Shown one piece after another: positions 36,911 through 46,058 of a stretch of DNA of 64,000 nt. The stretch covers positions 1-64,000 of the forward strand of contig NZ_JADDJF010000006.1 of the NCBI RefSeq assembly GCF_017811755.1, written 5' to 3'. The translations under genes and the position numbers were made by a program. Under the pieces are notes generated by a model. It made no database searches. It was not told the origin of the DNA and was given only the letters and a program-made list of their open reading frames with translations. The DNA is from Pararhodobacter sp. SW119 (GTDB lineage: Bacteria; Pseudomonadota; Alphaproteobacteria; Rhodobacterales; Rhodobacteraceae). Each line of letters begins with the position of its first letter. Position 1 is the first letter of the stretch.

Positions 36911-38476
36911 GTGCCCGCGCTGACCGACCGCCTGCGCAGCCATCCGCGCGCACCGCTGGCCGCGGCGGCCATCGCCGGGGCGGCCTGCGCGCTGGGACAG
37001 GCGCCCTGGGGCTGGTGGTGGCTGAGCGTGCCGGCGCTCGCGGCGGTGCTGGCACTGCTGGCGGGGGCCCCGCACGCGCGCGGCGCCTTCCTGCGCGGCT
37101 GGCTCGCCGGGGCGGCGAGTTTCATGGCCGCGATGGCTTGGATCGTCGAGCCCTTCCTGATCGACCCCTGGACGCATGGCTGGCTGGCGCCCTTCGCGCT
37201 GGTGCTTTTGCCCGGTGGGCTGGCGCTTTTCTGGGGCGCTGCGGCGGCCTTCGCGGCCTGGGCGGCGCAGGGCTGGACGGCGCGTCTGGCGCTGCTCGTG
37301 CCCGCGCTTCTGGCCGGCGAGGCGTTGCGCGGCCATGTCCTGACCGGCTTTCCCTGGGCGATGCTGGGGCATGTCTGGATCGACACGCCCGCCGGGCAGA
37401 TCGCGGCCTGGACGGGCGCGCTGGGGCTGGGGCTGCTGACCCTGTCGCTGGCCGCGCTTCTGGCGCTCGCCGGTCGCAAGGCCACCACCCGACCGGGCCT
37501 GGCCGCCCTTGCGGCGCTGCTGGCCACGGCGCTGCTGGCCGGCGCCTGGAGCGTCGGGGCCGCGCGACTGGCCGGTCCCGCGCCCGAACCGCGCGACCTG
37601 CGCCTGCGGCTGGTGCAGCCCAATGCCGCGCAGGATCTGAAATGGGATGCCGAGCACGCGCGCCGCTTCTTCTTTCGCCATCTCGACCTGACCGCGGCGC
37701 CCGCCGACGATGGCCGCGCGCCCGACCTGGTACTCTGGTCCGAAACCGCGGTGCCGTTTCTTCTGGATCGACCCGGTGATGGCCTGCTGATGGCGGCCGA
37801 GGCCGCCGGCGGCGCGCCGCTGCTGCTGGGCATCCAGCGCAGCGAAGTCTCGGCGGGCGGTGGCGTCGACTATTTCAACAGCCTGGCCGTCCTCGATGCC
37901 GAGGGCCAGCCGGTCGCCGTCTACAACAAGCACCACCTGGTGCCCTTCGGCGAGTATGTCCCGGTGCTTGGCCGCTTCGCTGACCGGCCGGGCATGGGCT
38001 GGCTCTCGGGCCTCGCGTCGCAGGTGCTGCTGGGCTATTCGGCGGGGCCCGGGCCGGTGCTGCTGGACCTAGGCGCGGCGGGCCGGGTGCTGCCGCTGAT
38101 CTGCTACGAGGCGATCTTTCCGGCCAACCTGCGTGGCACCGACCGCCCCGACTGGATCGTGCAGATCACCAACGACGCCTGGTTCGGCGCGCGGGTCGGC
38201 CCGTTCCAGCACCTGGCGCAGGCGCGGCTCAGGGCGATCGAACAGGGGTTGCCGCTGGTGCGCGCGGCCAACACCGGGGTCAGCGCGGTGATCGACGCGC
38301 GCGGCCGGATCGTCGCCAGCCTCGGCATGGGCCGGGCGGGAACGGTCGACGCCGACCTGCCGGGCGCGCTGCCCGAAACCACCTATGCGCGTATCGGCGA
38401 CGCGCCATGGCATGCCGCGCTCGCCCTGATTGTGCTGGCGGCGGGCGGATCGAGGCTGCGGCGACGCGGCCATTGA
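36911..38476 (+). CDS. lnt: Apolipoprotein N-acyltransferase Lnt
   Basis: This 521-residue inner-membrane enzyme adds the third acyl chain to lipoproteins. Several N-terminal helices (about 1-220) are followed by a periplasmic nitrilase-like domain with catalytic Glu278 (WSETAVPF), Lys340 (YNKHHLVPFGEY) and Cys398 (PLICYEAIFP). All three are present. A GTG start four bases after the corC-like stop is used. It would process the small lipoproteins of the pcc locus. Confidence 0.95.
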   Translation: MPALTDRLRSHPRAPLAAAAIAGAACALGQAPWGWWWLSVPALAAVLALLAGAPHARGAFLRGWLAGAASFMAAMAWIVEPFLIDPWTHGWLAPFALVLLPGGLALFWGAAAAFAAWAAQGWTARLALLVPALLAGEALRGHVLTGFPWAMLGHVWIDTPAGQIAAWTGALGLGLLTLSLAALLALAGRKATTRPGLAALAALLATALLAGAWSVGAARLAGPAPEPRDLRLRLVQPNAAQDLKWDAEHARRFFFRHLDLTAAPADDGRAPDLVLWSETAVPFLLDRPGDGLLMAAEAAGGAPLLLGIQRSEVSAGGGVDYFNSLAVLDAEGQPVAVYNKHHLVPFGEYVPVLGRFADRPGMGWLSGLASQVLLGYSAGPGPVLLDLGAAGRVLPLICYEAIFPANLRGTDRPDWIVQITNDAWFGARVGPFQHLAQARLRAIEQGLPLVRAANTGVSAVIDARGRIVASLGMGRAGTVDADLPGALPETTYARIGDAPWHAALALIVLAAGGSRLRRRGH

Positions 38477-38501
38477 CGCCGCCCGGTGAAGGGGCTAGGC
38501 G
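38473..38501 (+). promoter_or_regulatory. Possible metK promoter
   Basis: TTGACG (38473-38478), 17 bases, then TAGGCG (38496-38501) would place the transcript start close to 38508, just before the riboswitch at 38511. The -10 match is weak. Confidence 0.35.
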
Positions 38502-38510
38502 CTGTCGACC

Positions 38511-38554
38511 CGTCACAACGGCTTCCTGGCGTGACGGATGTATTCAGTGGAGCA
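38511..38554 (+). promoter_or_regulatory. SAM/SAH riboswitch controlling metK
   Basis: A 6-bp stem CGTCAC/GTGACG (38511-38516 and 38531-38536) encloses the loop AACGGCTTCCTGGC. A short linker and GGAGCA (38549-38554) follow. The loop segment GCTTC can pair with GGAGC to form an H-type pseudoknot that sequesters the ribosome site of metK. This matches the SAM/SAH riboswitch class, known upstream of metK in Rhodobacterales, in both sequence and placement. Confidence 0.9.
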
Positions 38555-38561
38555 CCCTCGC

Positions 38562-39746
38562 ATGAGCCGACAGGACTACATCTTCACCTCGGAATCGGTT
38601 TCCGAGGGGCACCCGGACAAGGTCTGCGACCGAATCTCGGATGCCGTACTCGACTACCTTTTGGGCATCGACGCCAATGCGCGCGTCGCCTGCGAGGCTT
38701 TCGCCACCTCGGGACTGGTCGTGATCGGGGGCGAAATCGGCCTGCCGGCCAGCGGCGACCGGCCCGGCTCCGAACGTCTGAAGGACGTGATGGGGCGCAT
38801 CCCGCAGATTGCGCGCGACTGCATCAAGGAAATCGGCTACGAGCAGGAGAAGTTCCACTGGAACACCTGCCACGTGCTGAACTTCCTGCACGAGCAGTCC
38901 GTCGACATCGCCCAGGGGGTCGAGCGCGAAGGCGCCGGCGACCAAGGGATCATGTTCGGCTACGCCGTCGACGAGACGCCCGATCTGATGCCGGCGCCGA
39001 TCCTCTATGCGCACGCGATCCTGAAGCGGCTGGCAGAGGCGCGCAAGGCGGGCGACCTGGCCATGCTGGGACCGGATGCCAAAAGCCAGCTCTCGATCCG
39101 CTACGTGGACGGCCGGCCGGTCGAGGTGACGCAGCTTGTCGTCTCGCACCAGCATCTGGATCCGCATCTGTCCAGCGACGACGTCAAGGCGATCGTGAAA
39201 CCCTATGTCGAGGAGGTCGTGCCCGCCGGCTGGATCAACGGCGGCACCGAGTGGCACATCAACCCGACCGGCAAGTTCCTGATCGGGGGACCGGATGGCG
39301 ACGCCGGACTAACCGGGCGCAAGATCATCGTCGACACCTATGGCGGCGCCGCGCCGCATGGTGGCGGGGCGTTTTCCGGCAAGGACCCGACCAAGGTCGA
39401 CCGTTCGGCGGCCTATGCGGCGCGCTACCTGGCCAAGAACGTCGTCGCCGCCGGACTGGCGCAACGCTGCACGCTGCAGCTGAGCTATGCGATCGGGGTG
39501 GCGCGTCCGCTGTCGATCTATGTCGACACGCATGGTACCGGCAAGGCGCCCGACGCCGAGATCGAGCGCGCGGTGGCCCGCGCGATGGACCTGACGCCGC
39601 GCGGCATTCGCGAGAAGCTGGAGCTGAACCGGCCGATCTATGCGCGCACCGCCGCCTATGGCCATTTCGGCCGCGCACCCGAAGCCGACGGCGGTTTCGC
39701 CTGGGAAAAGACCGACCTCGCCGATACGCTGGCGAAGGACCTGTGA
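38562..39746 (+). CDS. metK: S-adenosylmethionine synthetase
   Basis: This 394-residue enzyme makes SAM from methionine and ATP. The signatures GHPDKVCD (about 15-22), [10 protein letters not shown] and [16 protein letters not shown] are intact. The ATG at 38562 follows the riboswitch and its GGAG; an in-frame ATG at 38538 lies inside the riboswitch and is rejected. Translation should fall when SAM or SAH binds the leader RNA. Its TGA overlaps a possible GTG start of trmB. Confidence 0.97.
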   Translation: MSRQDYIFTSESVSEGHPDKVCDRISDAVLDYLLGIDANARVACEAFATSGLVVIGGEIGLPASGDRPGSERLKDVMGRIPQIARDCIKEIGYEQEKFHWNTCHVLNFLHEQSVDIAQGVEREGAGDQGIMFGYAVDETPDLMPAPILYAHAILKRLAEARKAGDLAMLGPDAKSQLSIRYVDGRPVEVTQLVVSHQHLDPHLSSDDVKAIVKPYVEEVVPAGWINGGTEWHINPTGKFLIGGPDGDAGLTGRKIIVDTYGGAAPHGGGAFSGKDPTKVDRSAAYAARYLAKNVVAAGLAQRCTLQLSYAIGVARPLSIYVDTHGTGKAPDAEIERAVARAMDLTPRGIREKLELNRPIYARTAAYGHFGRAPEADGGFAWEKTDLADTLAKDL

Positions 39747-40537
39747 CAGGGGGGCCGCCTCGGGGGGCATCGAGCCCCCGCTCGGCGGCCTTGTCGCGCC
39801 CGGCCGCGCCGGAGGGGACCGACCGCGAGGGTGGAGGTGCGGCGGCCGATCCCTTGGGACGCGCGCCGCGCAACTTCTATGGCCGCACCCATGGCAAGAC
39901 GCTGCGCCCGAGCCAGAAGCGCTACCTTGCCGAGGACCTGCCACGCTACCGGCTGAACCACGTCACGATCGACGAGAACCCGGAGCGGACGGAACTCGAT
40001 CTGGCGGCGCTGCCCGGGTCCGGCCCGATCTGGCTGGAGGTGGGCTTCGGCGGCGGCGAGCATCTGGTGCACATGGCGCAGCAGAACCCCGGCGTGCGGC
40101 TGATCGGCTGCGAGCCCTTCGTCAACGGTGTGGCCATGTGCCTCGGGCGGCTGCACCGGGCCCCGGCGCCGAATGTCGCGATCCATCCCGGCGACGTGCG
40201 CGATCTGCTGGACGTGCTGCCCGCGGGTTGCCTCCACAAGGTCTTCCTGCTCTATCCCGACCCCTGGCCCAAGGCGCGCCATCACCGCCGCCGGTTCGTG
40301 ACGCCCGAACATCTGCGCCCGCTGGCCCGCGCCTGCGCAGCGGGCGCCGAGTTCCGCCTGGCGACCGACATTCCCGACTATGTCCGCCAGGCGCTGGAAG
40401 AGGTCCTGCGCGCCGGGTTCGACCTGGTGGCGCAGGAGCCGCGCGGCTGGGACGACTGGATCACCACCCGCTACGAGGCCAAGGCCCTGCGCGAAGACCG
40501 CACGCCGCATTACCTGACCTTTCGCCGCACCGGTTGA
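39743..40537 (+). CDS. trmB: tRNA (guanine-46-N7)-methyltransferase TrmB
   Basis: This SAM-dependent enzyme forms m7G46 in tRNA. Recognisable blocks are [13 protein letters not shown], the SAM site [22 protein letters not shown] and [18 protein letters not shown]. The start is uncertain. GTG at 39743 overlaps the metK stop and gives 264 residues. However, the first 16 codons form a strong hairpin, and TTG codons at 39791 or 39854 would give the more usual shorter protein. Confidence 0.9.
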   Translation: MTGGPPRGASSPRSAALSRPAAPEGTDREGGGAAADPLGRAPRNFYGRTHGKTLRPSQKRYLAEDLPRYRLNHVTIDENPERTELDLAALPGSGPIWLEVGFGGGEHLVHMAQQNPGVRLIGCEPFVNGVAMCLGRLHRAPAPNVAIHPGDVRDLLDVLPAGCLHKVFLLYPDPWPKARHHRRRFVTPEHLRPLARACAAGAEFRLATDIPDYVRQALEEVLRAGFDLVAQEPRGWDDWITTRYEAKALREDRTPHYLTFRRTG

Positions 40538-40600
40538 GGCGGCTTTGCCTTTGCAGCGAAACCCGTTATACGGGCGCACGCATCCTGCTGGAGCCTGGAA

Positions 40601-41299
40601 ATGGCCGCCGATCTTGCCTCGACCGTGATCAAGCCGCTGCATCGCGAGGGATACAAGTTCCTGGCGATCTTCGCCGCGGCGACGCTGGTGCTGTTCCTGA
40701 TCTGGCAGCCGCTGGGCTGGATCGGGCTGGGCCTGACGGTCTGGTGCTACTACTTCTTCCGCGACCCCGATCGCGTGACCCCGATCCGCGACGGGCTGTT
40801 CGTCAGCCCCGCCGACGGCATCGTCTCGGCCATCGAACCGGCGCTGCCGCCGGCCGAACTGGGCCTCGACCCCGTCCCGCTGACGCGCATCAGCGTCTTC
40901 ATGAACGTCTTCGACTGCCATGTGAACCGCCTGCCGATCGGCGGGACGATCCTGGCGGTCGCCTATCGGCCGGGCAAGTTTCTCAACGCCTCGCTCGACA
41001 AGGCGAGCGAGGACAACGAGCGCAACGCACTGGCGGTGGAACTGCCCGATGGCCGCCGGATCGCCGTGGTGCAGATCGCGGGTCTGGTCGCGCGCCGCAT
41101 CCTGTGCGACGTGCAGCCGGGCGACGAGATGGAGACCGGCCAGCGCTTCGGCATGATCCGCTTCGGCTCGCGCGTCGATGTCTACCTGCCCGACGGGATC
41201 GCGCCGCTGGTCGCCGCCGGCCAGGGGACGATCGCGGGCGAGACCGTTCTCGCCGATCTCTCCGCGTCCGAGGATCCACGCCTGGGCGTGGTACGCTGA
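40601..41299 (+). CDS. psd: Phosphatidylserine decarboxylase proenzyme (short type)
   Basis: This 232-residue membrane-associated enzyme converts phosphatidylserine to phosphatidylethanolamine. It is the short PSD-A form. Self-cleavage is expected between Gly189 and Ser190 (in RFGSRVDVY), giving the pyruvoyl group. An N-terminal hydrophobic stretch (about 20-50) anchors it. pssA follows five bases downstream, so the two successive pathway steps are in one operon. Confidence 0.95.
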   Translation: MAADLASTVIKPLHREGYKFLAIFAAATLVLFLIWQPLGWIGLGLTVWCYYFFRDPDRVTPIRDGLFVSPADGIVSAIEPALPPAELGLDPVPLTRISVFMNVFDCHVNRLPIGGTILAVAYRPGKFLNASLDKASEDNERNALAVELPDGRRIAVVQIAGLVARRILCDVQPGDEMETGQRFGMIRFGSRVDVYLPDGIAPLVAAGQGTIAGETVLADLSASEDPRLGVVR

Positions 41300-41303
41300 C
41301 GCG

Positions 41304-42131
41304 ATGTCCGGTTCCGGCCCCGACGACGACACCAGCGACCCGCGGACGACCGCGACGCCGGCAGCCGGGCCCGCCGACCCGCCCCCGGACGATACGGGCG
41401 AGGCCGCGGCGGACCGGCGCAGCCTGCCGCTTCTGCATCTTCTGCCCAACCTCGTCACGCTGCTGGGCCTCTGCGCCGGGCTGACCTCGATCCGCTATGT
41501 CCTCGACGGACGATACGAGATCGCGGCGGGCCTGATCGTGCTGGCCGCCATCATGGACGGGATGGACGGGCTGGTGGCTCGGCGGCTCAATGCCGCCAGC
41601 CACTTCGGGGCCGAGCTTGATTCGCTCTCGGATTTCGTCTGCTTCGGGGTGGCGCCGGGGGTCTTCATCTACCATTTCGCGCTGACCGACCTGCCGGGCA
41701 TGGGCTGGCTGGCGGTGCTGCTCTACATCCTCTGCGCCTGCCTGCGGCTGGCCCGGTTCAACGTGATGCGCAACGCGCCGCCACCGCCGGGCCGGGCGCA
41801 TTTCGTCGGCGTCCCGGCGCCGGCCGGGGCGATGCTGGCGCTTCTGCCGGTCTACATGACGCTGGCCGGCTGGGTCGACCTGCGCGCCTTTTCGGCGCCG
41901 ATTGCCGTCTACCTGGCCATCGTCGGGCTGCTGATGATCTCGCGCCTGCCGACGCTCGCGCTCAAGGGGTTGCGGGTGCCGCGCAACCGTGCGGTCTTCG
42001 TCATGCTGGGCGTCGCGGTCTTCGCCGGCTTCGCGGTGGTGCGGCCCTGGGCGCTTCTGGCGCTGGCCGACCTTGCCTATCTGGCGGTGATCGCGCAGGC
42101 CGCCTGGGTCCACCGCCGCCGCCTGGCCTGA
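41304..42131 (+). CDS. pssA: CDP-diacylglycerol-serine O-phosphatidyltransferase
   Basis: This 275-residue integral membrane enzyme makes phosphatidylserine from CDP-diacylglycerol and serine. The CDP-alcohol phosphotransferase motif DG-x2-AR-x8-G-x3-D-x3-D is intact (DGLVARRL...FGAELDSLSD). Multiple helices follow. A Pro/Asp-rich N-terminal tail of about 35 residues is unusual in length. It feeds the adjacent psd. Confidence 0.94.
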   Translation: MSGSGPDDDTSDPRTTATPAAGPADPPPDDTGEAAADRRSLPLLHLLPNLVTLLGLCAGLTSIRYVLDGRYEIAAGLIVLAAIMDGMDGLVARRLNAASHFGAELDSLSDFVCFGVAPGVFIYHFALTDLPGMGWLAVLLYILCACLRLARFNVMRNAPPPPGRAHFVGVPAPAGAMLALLPVYMTLAGWVDLRAFSAPIAVYLAIVGLLMISRLPTLALKGLRVPRNRAVFVMLGVAVFAGFAVVRPWALLALADLAYLAVIAQAAWVHRRRLA

Positions 42132-42198
42132 CCGCGGCGCCGCCGGCCCGGCAGAAACCGGCCCCCGCCCTTGACCTTTGCGCCCGGCGACCCCTTAT

Positions 42199-42211
42199 CT
42201 TTCACTGAAAG
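42199..42211. promoter_or_regulatory. Palindrome upstream of sodB
   Basis: CTTTCA-C-TGAAAG is a perfect 13-base palindrome 23 bases before the sodB ATG. It could be an operator in the leader or promoter. It does not match the Irr or Fur consensus well enough to name. Confidence 0.3.
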
Positions 42212-42234
42212 CGAAACCAACAACGGGGGAAACC

Positions 42235-42834
42235 ATGTCTTTCACGCTTCCTGACCTGCCCTATGCGCACGATGCACTCGCCGACCTCGGCATGAGCCGC
42301 GAGACGCTGGAATACCACCACGACATCCACCACAAGGCCTATGTCGACAACGGCAACAAGGCGATTTCCGGGACCGAGTGGGACGGCAAGTCGGTCGAGG
42401 AGATCGTCAAGGGGACCTACAAGGCCGGCGCCGTGGCGCAGTCGGGGATCTTCAACAACGCCAGCCAGCACTGGAACCACAGCCAGTTCTGGCAATGGAT
42501 GGCCCCCGGCGACAAGGCGATGCCCGGCGCGCTGGAAAAGGCCCTGACCGAGGCGTTCGGGTCGGTCGACAAGTTCAAGGAAGAGTTTTCCGCCGCCGGC
42601 GCCGGCCAGTTCGGCTCGGGCTGGGCGTGGCTGGTCAAGGATACCGACGGCAGCCTGAAGGTCACCAAGACCGAGAACGGCGTCAACCCGCTCTGCTTCG
42701 GCCAGACAGCACTTCTGGGCTGCGACGTGTGGGAGCACAGCTACTACATCGACTTCCGTAACAAGCGGCCGGCGTATCTGTCGAATTTCCTCGACAAGCT
42801 GGTCAACTGGGAAGCCGTCGCCGCGCGTCTGTGA
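42235..42834 (+). CDS. sodB: Superoxide dismutase, iron type
   Basis: This 199-residue cytosolic dismutase converts superoxide to oxygen and peroxide. Metal ligands are visible in EYHHDIHHKAY, NNASQHWNHSQFW and GCDVWEHSYYIDF. The residues around the metal (AQSGIFNNASQHWNH, GCDVWEH) fit the Fe/cambialistic group. GGGGGAAA precedes the ATG at 42235. The stop overlaps the GTG start of the next gene. Confidence 0.95.
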   Translation: MSFTLPDLPYAHDALADLGMSRETLEYHHDIHHKAYVDNGNKAISGTEWDGKSVEEIVKGTYKAGAVAQSGIFNNASQHWNHSQFWQWMAPGDKAMPGALEKALTEAFGSVDKFKEEFSAAGAGQFGSGWAWLVKDTDGSLKVTKTENGVNPLCFGQTALLGCDVWEHSYYIDFRNKRPAYLSNFLDKLVNWEAVAARL

Positions 42835-44510
42835 CGACGACGCCGGACATCGTGGCGCGGGGCCAGGGCGCCGCGCCGGTCTGGACTTCGCTACCTGCAC
42901 TCATTGCGGCGGTCGCTCTGGCGGCCGCCGTTTTTCGTTTCCTCCCGGCCCCTGCGGCGGCGCTGCTCTGCCTCGCCCTGGGTTTCCTCATGGCGCTGCC
43001 CGGTGCGGCGGACGCGGCGGTCCGGCGCGGCCATGACCTGCGGCGTTACACCGATGCAAGCCTGCTGCGCCGGCTTCGCCAAGGGGGCGTCTGGCGCGTG
43101 CTCTGGCCCAGCGCTCTGGGAACCGGGCTGGCTGCCCTGCTCCTCGTGCGGCTGGCTGCGGGCGGGCCGTGGGTGTGGCTGACGACGCTGGCCGCGGTGC
43201 CCGCGGCACTTCTGCCGATGGCCGCGCTGCAGGCGATCGCCGCGCGCGAAATGGCGGGCGTGCATCGCGGCGCAACGCAGCGCCATGTGGCGCAACTCGT
43301 GGCGTCCGTCGTGGTCCTGGTCCTGTCGATACTCCTCGGCATGGGACAGGGGCTGTCCGATCCCACAGCGCCGACCGCCGACAGCGCCCTGATCCAGCAA
43401 CTTTTCGCCCTGCATCGCCTCTGGGCGGGGGTCGAGGCCTGGCTCTGGTCCGAGGCCGCGGCGCTGGGTCTGCTGCCGCCCTGGCTGGCCGCCGGCCTTG
43501 CCGCCGCGGCGACCGGCGCGACCGGCTGGGCGGCGGCGGCGCTGACCCTTGCCGTACGCCTGCCCCCGGACGACCGCCTCCGCGCCCTTGCAACGGCGTC
43601 GGATGCCCCGGCGCCGCCAGCCGCGTCGCGCGCGGCCCTCGGCGCCGCGGCGCTGCTGGCCATCGCGGTCGTCGCAGGCGCCCATTGGGCCGAGTCGCGC
43701 CTCGGCGCGCTGCCTGTCCCGGATCGCCCCGTCTCGCGCCTGCAGACCGCCGCCGAGATCATCGGGGATCGGGCCTTCGTCCCCGGAACCTACGCCGAGG
43801 TCGTCGCGGCCCGGGATCGCACGCGCGCCCTCGATGCCTCGGGCCGGGCGCGGATCGCTGCGCAGATTGACGCCGGCTTCGATGCGATGCACGGCAATGT
43901 CGATACCTTTCTCGATGCCTATTACAGCCTGCCCGCCGAATACCTGCGCCTCGTCGATCTGGGCCTCGGCTGGGCCTCGGGACAGGGGGCAGAGCGGTTG
44001 CAACGCCGCCTCGACGCGCGCCTGATCTCGGCGCTCGACGCCGACACCCATCTGGCCCCGGTCCTGGACAGCGTCGTCCTTCTTGGGCACCAGATGGCCG
44101 AAAGCGACCGGCAGGTGGCGGCGCTGATCGACGCGCGCCGCCTCTCCGGCGTCAATCCCGGCCTTCTGCGGATCGAGGGCGCGCATGCCGATTTCCCGCC
44201 GCGCCCGGCTCTCCCCTCGGACGGGCTCAGCACGACGCTGCAGACCCGCCTTGGGGCCAGCGCGGCGACCGGCGCCGTCGCGGGCTGGATCACCCACCGC
44301 ATCATGCGCCGTCTGGCCGCGCGCGGGGCGCTCCGCCTCGCCGCGCGCGGCCTGCTCGCCACGGTCCCGCTGGCCGGTGCCGCGGCGGCGATCGGCGCCG
44401 ACCAGGCCCTGCTTATGGCCGAGGAGCGCCGCAACCGCGCCGGGTTCCGCGCGGAGATCGAAGCCGCGCTCGACGCGCAGCGCGCCGAGTTGCACGGCCT
44501 TCTCGACTGA
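42831..44510 (+). CDS. Multi-pass membrane protein, unknown function
   Basis: The 559-residue protein is not recognised. There are about six hydrophobic segments in the first half (around residues 18-65, 85-135, 155-175, 210-240 and 270-290). A soluble, helical region of about 190 residues (300-490) follows, and then a further hydrophobic Ala-rich pair near 470-530. The GTG start overlaps the sodB stop (GTGA), so it is translationally coupled to sodB. No transporter or enzyme motif was identified. Confidence 0.75.
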   Translation: MTTTPDIVARGQGAAPVWTSLPALIAAVALAAAVFRFLPAPAAALLCLALGFLMALPGAADAAVRRGHDLRRYTDASLLRRLRQGGVWRVLWPSALGTGLAALLLVRLAAGGPWVWLTTLAAVPAALLPMAALQAIAAREMAGVHRGATQRHVAQLVASVVVLVLSILLGMGQGLSDPTAPTADSALIQQLFALHRLWAGVEAWLWSEAAALGLLPPWLAAGLAAAATGATGWAAAALTLAVRLPPDDRLRALATASDAPAPPAASRAALGAAALLAIAVVAGAHWAESRLGALPVPDRPVSRLQTAAEIIGDRAFVPGTYAEVVAARDRTRALDASGRARIAAQIDAGFDAMHGNVDTFLDAYYSLPAEYLRLVDLGLGWASGQGAERLQRRLDARLISALDADTHLAPVLDSVVLLGHQMAESDRQVAALIDARRLSGVNPGLLRIEGAHADFPPRPALPSDGLSTTLQTRLGASAATGAVAGWITHRIMRRLAARGALRLAARGLLATVPLAGAAAAIGADQALLMAEERRNRAGFRAEIEAALDAQRAELHGLLD

Positions 44511-44632
44511 TCCCTTCCGCTGGCGACAGGACACCCCGCGCATCCGCATACAGCTCCGGCGCGCCCGCGAAGGTGGTTTAAATCAGGTTAACAAAAAATA
44601 CGAAGCCGTTCCGATTCAGCCACTTGACCCCT

Positions 44633-44649
44633 CTGCGCAATTTGCGCAG
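44633..44649. promoter_or_regulatory. Perfect 17-base palindrome upstream of the pyrC-like gene
   Basis: CTGCGCAA-T-TTGCGCAG lies four bases after a -35-like TTGACC (44624-44629) in the 270-base gap before the dihydroorotase-like gene. The position suggests a repressor operator; the regulator is unknown. Confidence 0.4.
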
Positions 44650-44780
44650 CCGCCCCGTTCCGCCCTTCCGGCGCCTTCCGCCCCGGTTGTCCCCACGCAA
44701 AATCCGGCCCGCTTGGGGAGTGGCGCGCGCCCCCACCGCCCGCTATAACCCGCCGGCAACGGACAAGCGGCGGGACCTGC

Positions 44781-46058
44781 ATGACGCTTCATTTCGTGAA
44801 CGCAAGGCTGATCGACCCCGAGGCGCAGACCGACGCCCCCGGCACCCTGACGGTCGAAAAGTGCCGCATCATGGCCCGCGACACCGCGCCGCCCGACGGG
44901 GCCGAGGTCATCGACTGCGCCGGCAAGTGCCTGGCCCCCGGCCTCGTCGACTGGGGCGTGCAGGTCGGCGAGCCCGGCGCGCGCCACAAGGAAAGCTTCC
45001 GCTCGGCCGGGCGGGCGGCGGCCGCCGGCGGCGTCACCACGCTGATCGCCCGCCCCGACACCACCCCCGCCATCGACACGCCCGAGGTGCTGGAATTCGT
45101 CCGCCGCCGCGCCGCCGCCGAAACCCCCGTCAACATCCGCCACATGGCCACCCTGACCCGCGCCCGCGAGGGACGCGAGATGGTCGAGCTGGGCTTCCTG
45201 CTCGACGCCTGCGCGCTGGCCTTCACCGATGGCGACCGCGTCGTGCGCGACACCCGCGTCCTGTCGCGCTGCCTGACCTATGCCCGCGGCCTCGGCGCGC
45301 TGGTCGTCGGCCACCCGCAGGACCCGGGCCTCAGCGCCGGGTCGGCCGCCACCTCGGGCAAGTTCGCCAGCCTCCGCGGCCTGCCCGGCGTCTCGCCCAT
45401 GGCCGAGCGCATGGGCTTCGACCGCGACATCGGCTTGGTCGAGATGACCGGTGCGCGCTACCACGCCGACCAGATCACCTGCGCGCGCACCCTGCCGGCG
45501 CTGGAACGCGCCAAGGCCAACGGCTTCGACGTCACCGCCGGCGTCTCGATCCACCACCTGACGCTGAACGAATTCGACGTCGGCGACTACCGCACCTTCT
45601 TCAAGTTGACCCCGCCCCTGCGGTCCGAGGATGACCGCCTGGCCGTGGTGCAGGCGGTGGCCGACGGGGTGATCGACGTCATCGCCTCCTTCCACACCCC
45701 GCAGGACGAGGAATCGAAGCGCCTGCCGTTCGAGGAAGCCGCCCCCGGCGCCGTCGGCCTGCAGACGCTCCTGCCCGCGGCGATGCGGCTCTACCACGCC
45801 GACGCGCTCAGCCTGCCGCAACTCTGGCGCGCCATGTCGCTGAACCCCGCGCAGCGGCTGGGGCTGGACTGCGGGCGCCTCGCCCCCGGCGCGCCCGCCG
45901 ACCTCGTGCTCTTCGACCCTGACGCGCCCTTCATCCTCGACCGCTTCACGCTGCGCTCGAAGTCCCGCAACACCCCATTCGACGGCGCGCGGATGGAGGG
46001 GCGGGTGCTGGGCACCTGGGTCGCCGGCCAACCCATCCACGCGCGGGAGGATGCCTGA
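44781..46058 (+). CDS. pyrC: Dihydroorotase-like protein lacking metal-binding histidines
   Basis: This 425-residue amidohydrolase-fold protein is of the dihydroorotase family. It aligns well overall (GVTTLIARPDTTP, DPGLSAGSAATSGK, SKSRNTPFDG). However, the active-site DxHxHxREPG has become D57-WGVQVGEPG, losing both histidines. The usual ATDHAPH has become SFHTPQDEESK. It is therefore probably a non-catalytic PyrC-like subunit that supports aspartate transcarbamoylase. No pyrB lies next to it in this window. Its stop overlaps the plsY start. Confidence 0.85.
   Translation: MTLHFVNARLIDPEAQTDAPGTLTVEKCRIMARDTAPPDGAEVIDCAGKCLAPGLVDWGVQVGEPGARHKESFRSAGRAAAAGGVTTLIARPDTTPAIDTPEVLEFVRRRAAAETPVNIRHMATLTRAREGREMVELGFLLDACALAFTDGDRVVRDTRVLSRCLTYARGLGALVVGHPQDPGLSAGSAATSGKFASLRGLPGVSPMAERMGFDRDIGLVEMTGARYHADQITCARTLPALERAKANGFDVTAGVSIHHLTLNEFDVGDYRTFFKLTPPLRSEDDRLAVVQAVADGVIDVIASFHTPQDEESKRLPFEEAAPGAVGLQTLLPAAMRLYHADALSLPQLWRAMSLNPAQRLGLDCGRLAPGAPADLVLFDPDAPFILDRFTLRSKSRNTPFDGARMEGRVLGTWVAGQPIHAREDA

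Noticed and set aside
35422-37833. An 803-codon minus-strand frame
   Set aside because: It covers the complement of ybeY, the CorC-like gene and lnt, all of which have clear catalytic motifs on the plus strand.
38538-38561. An upstream ATG as metK start
   Set aside because: It lies inside the SAM/SAH riboswitch, before the sequestered GGAG; relatives begin at the MSRQDYIF position.
44576-44600. A CtrA box upstream of the pyrC-like gene
   Set aside because: The two TTAA words are six, not seven, bases apart, so it fails the consensus spacing.
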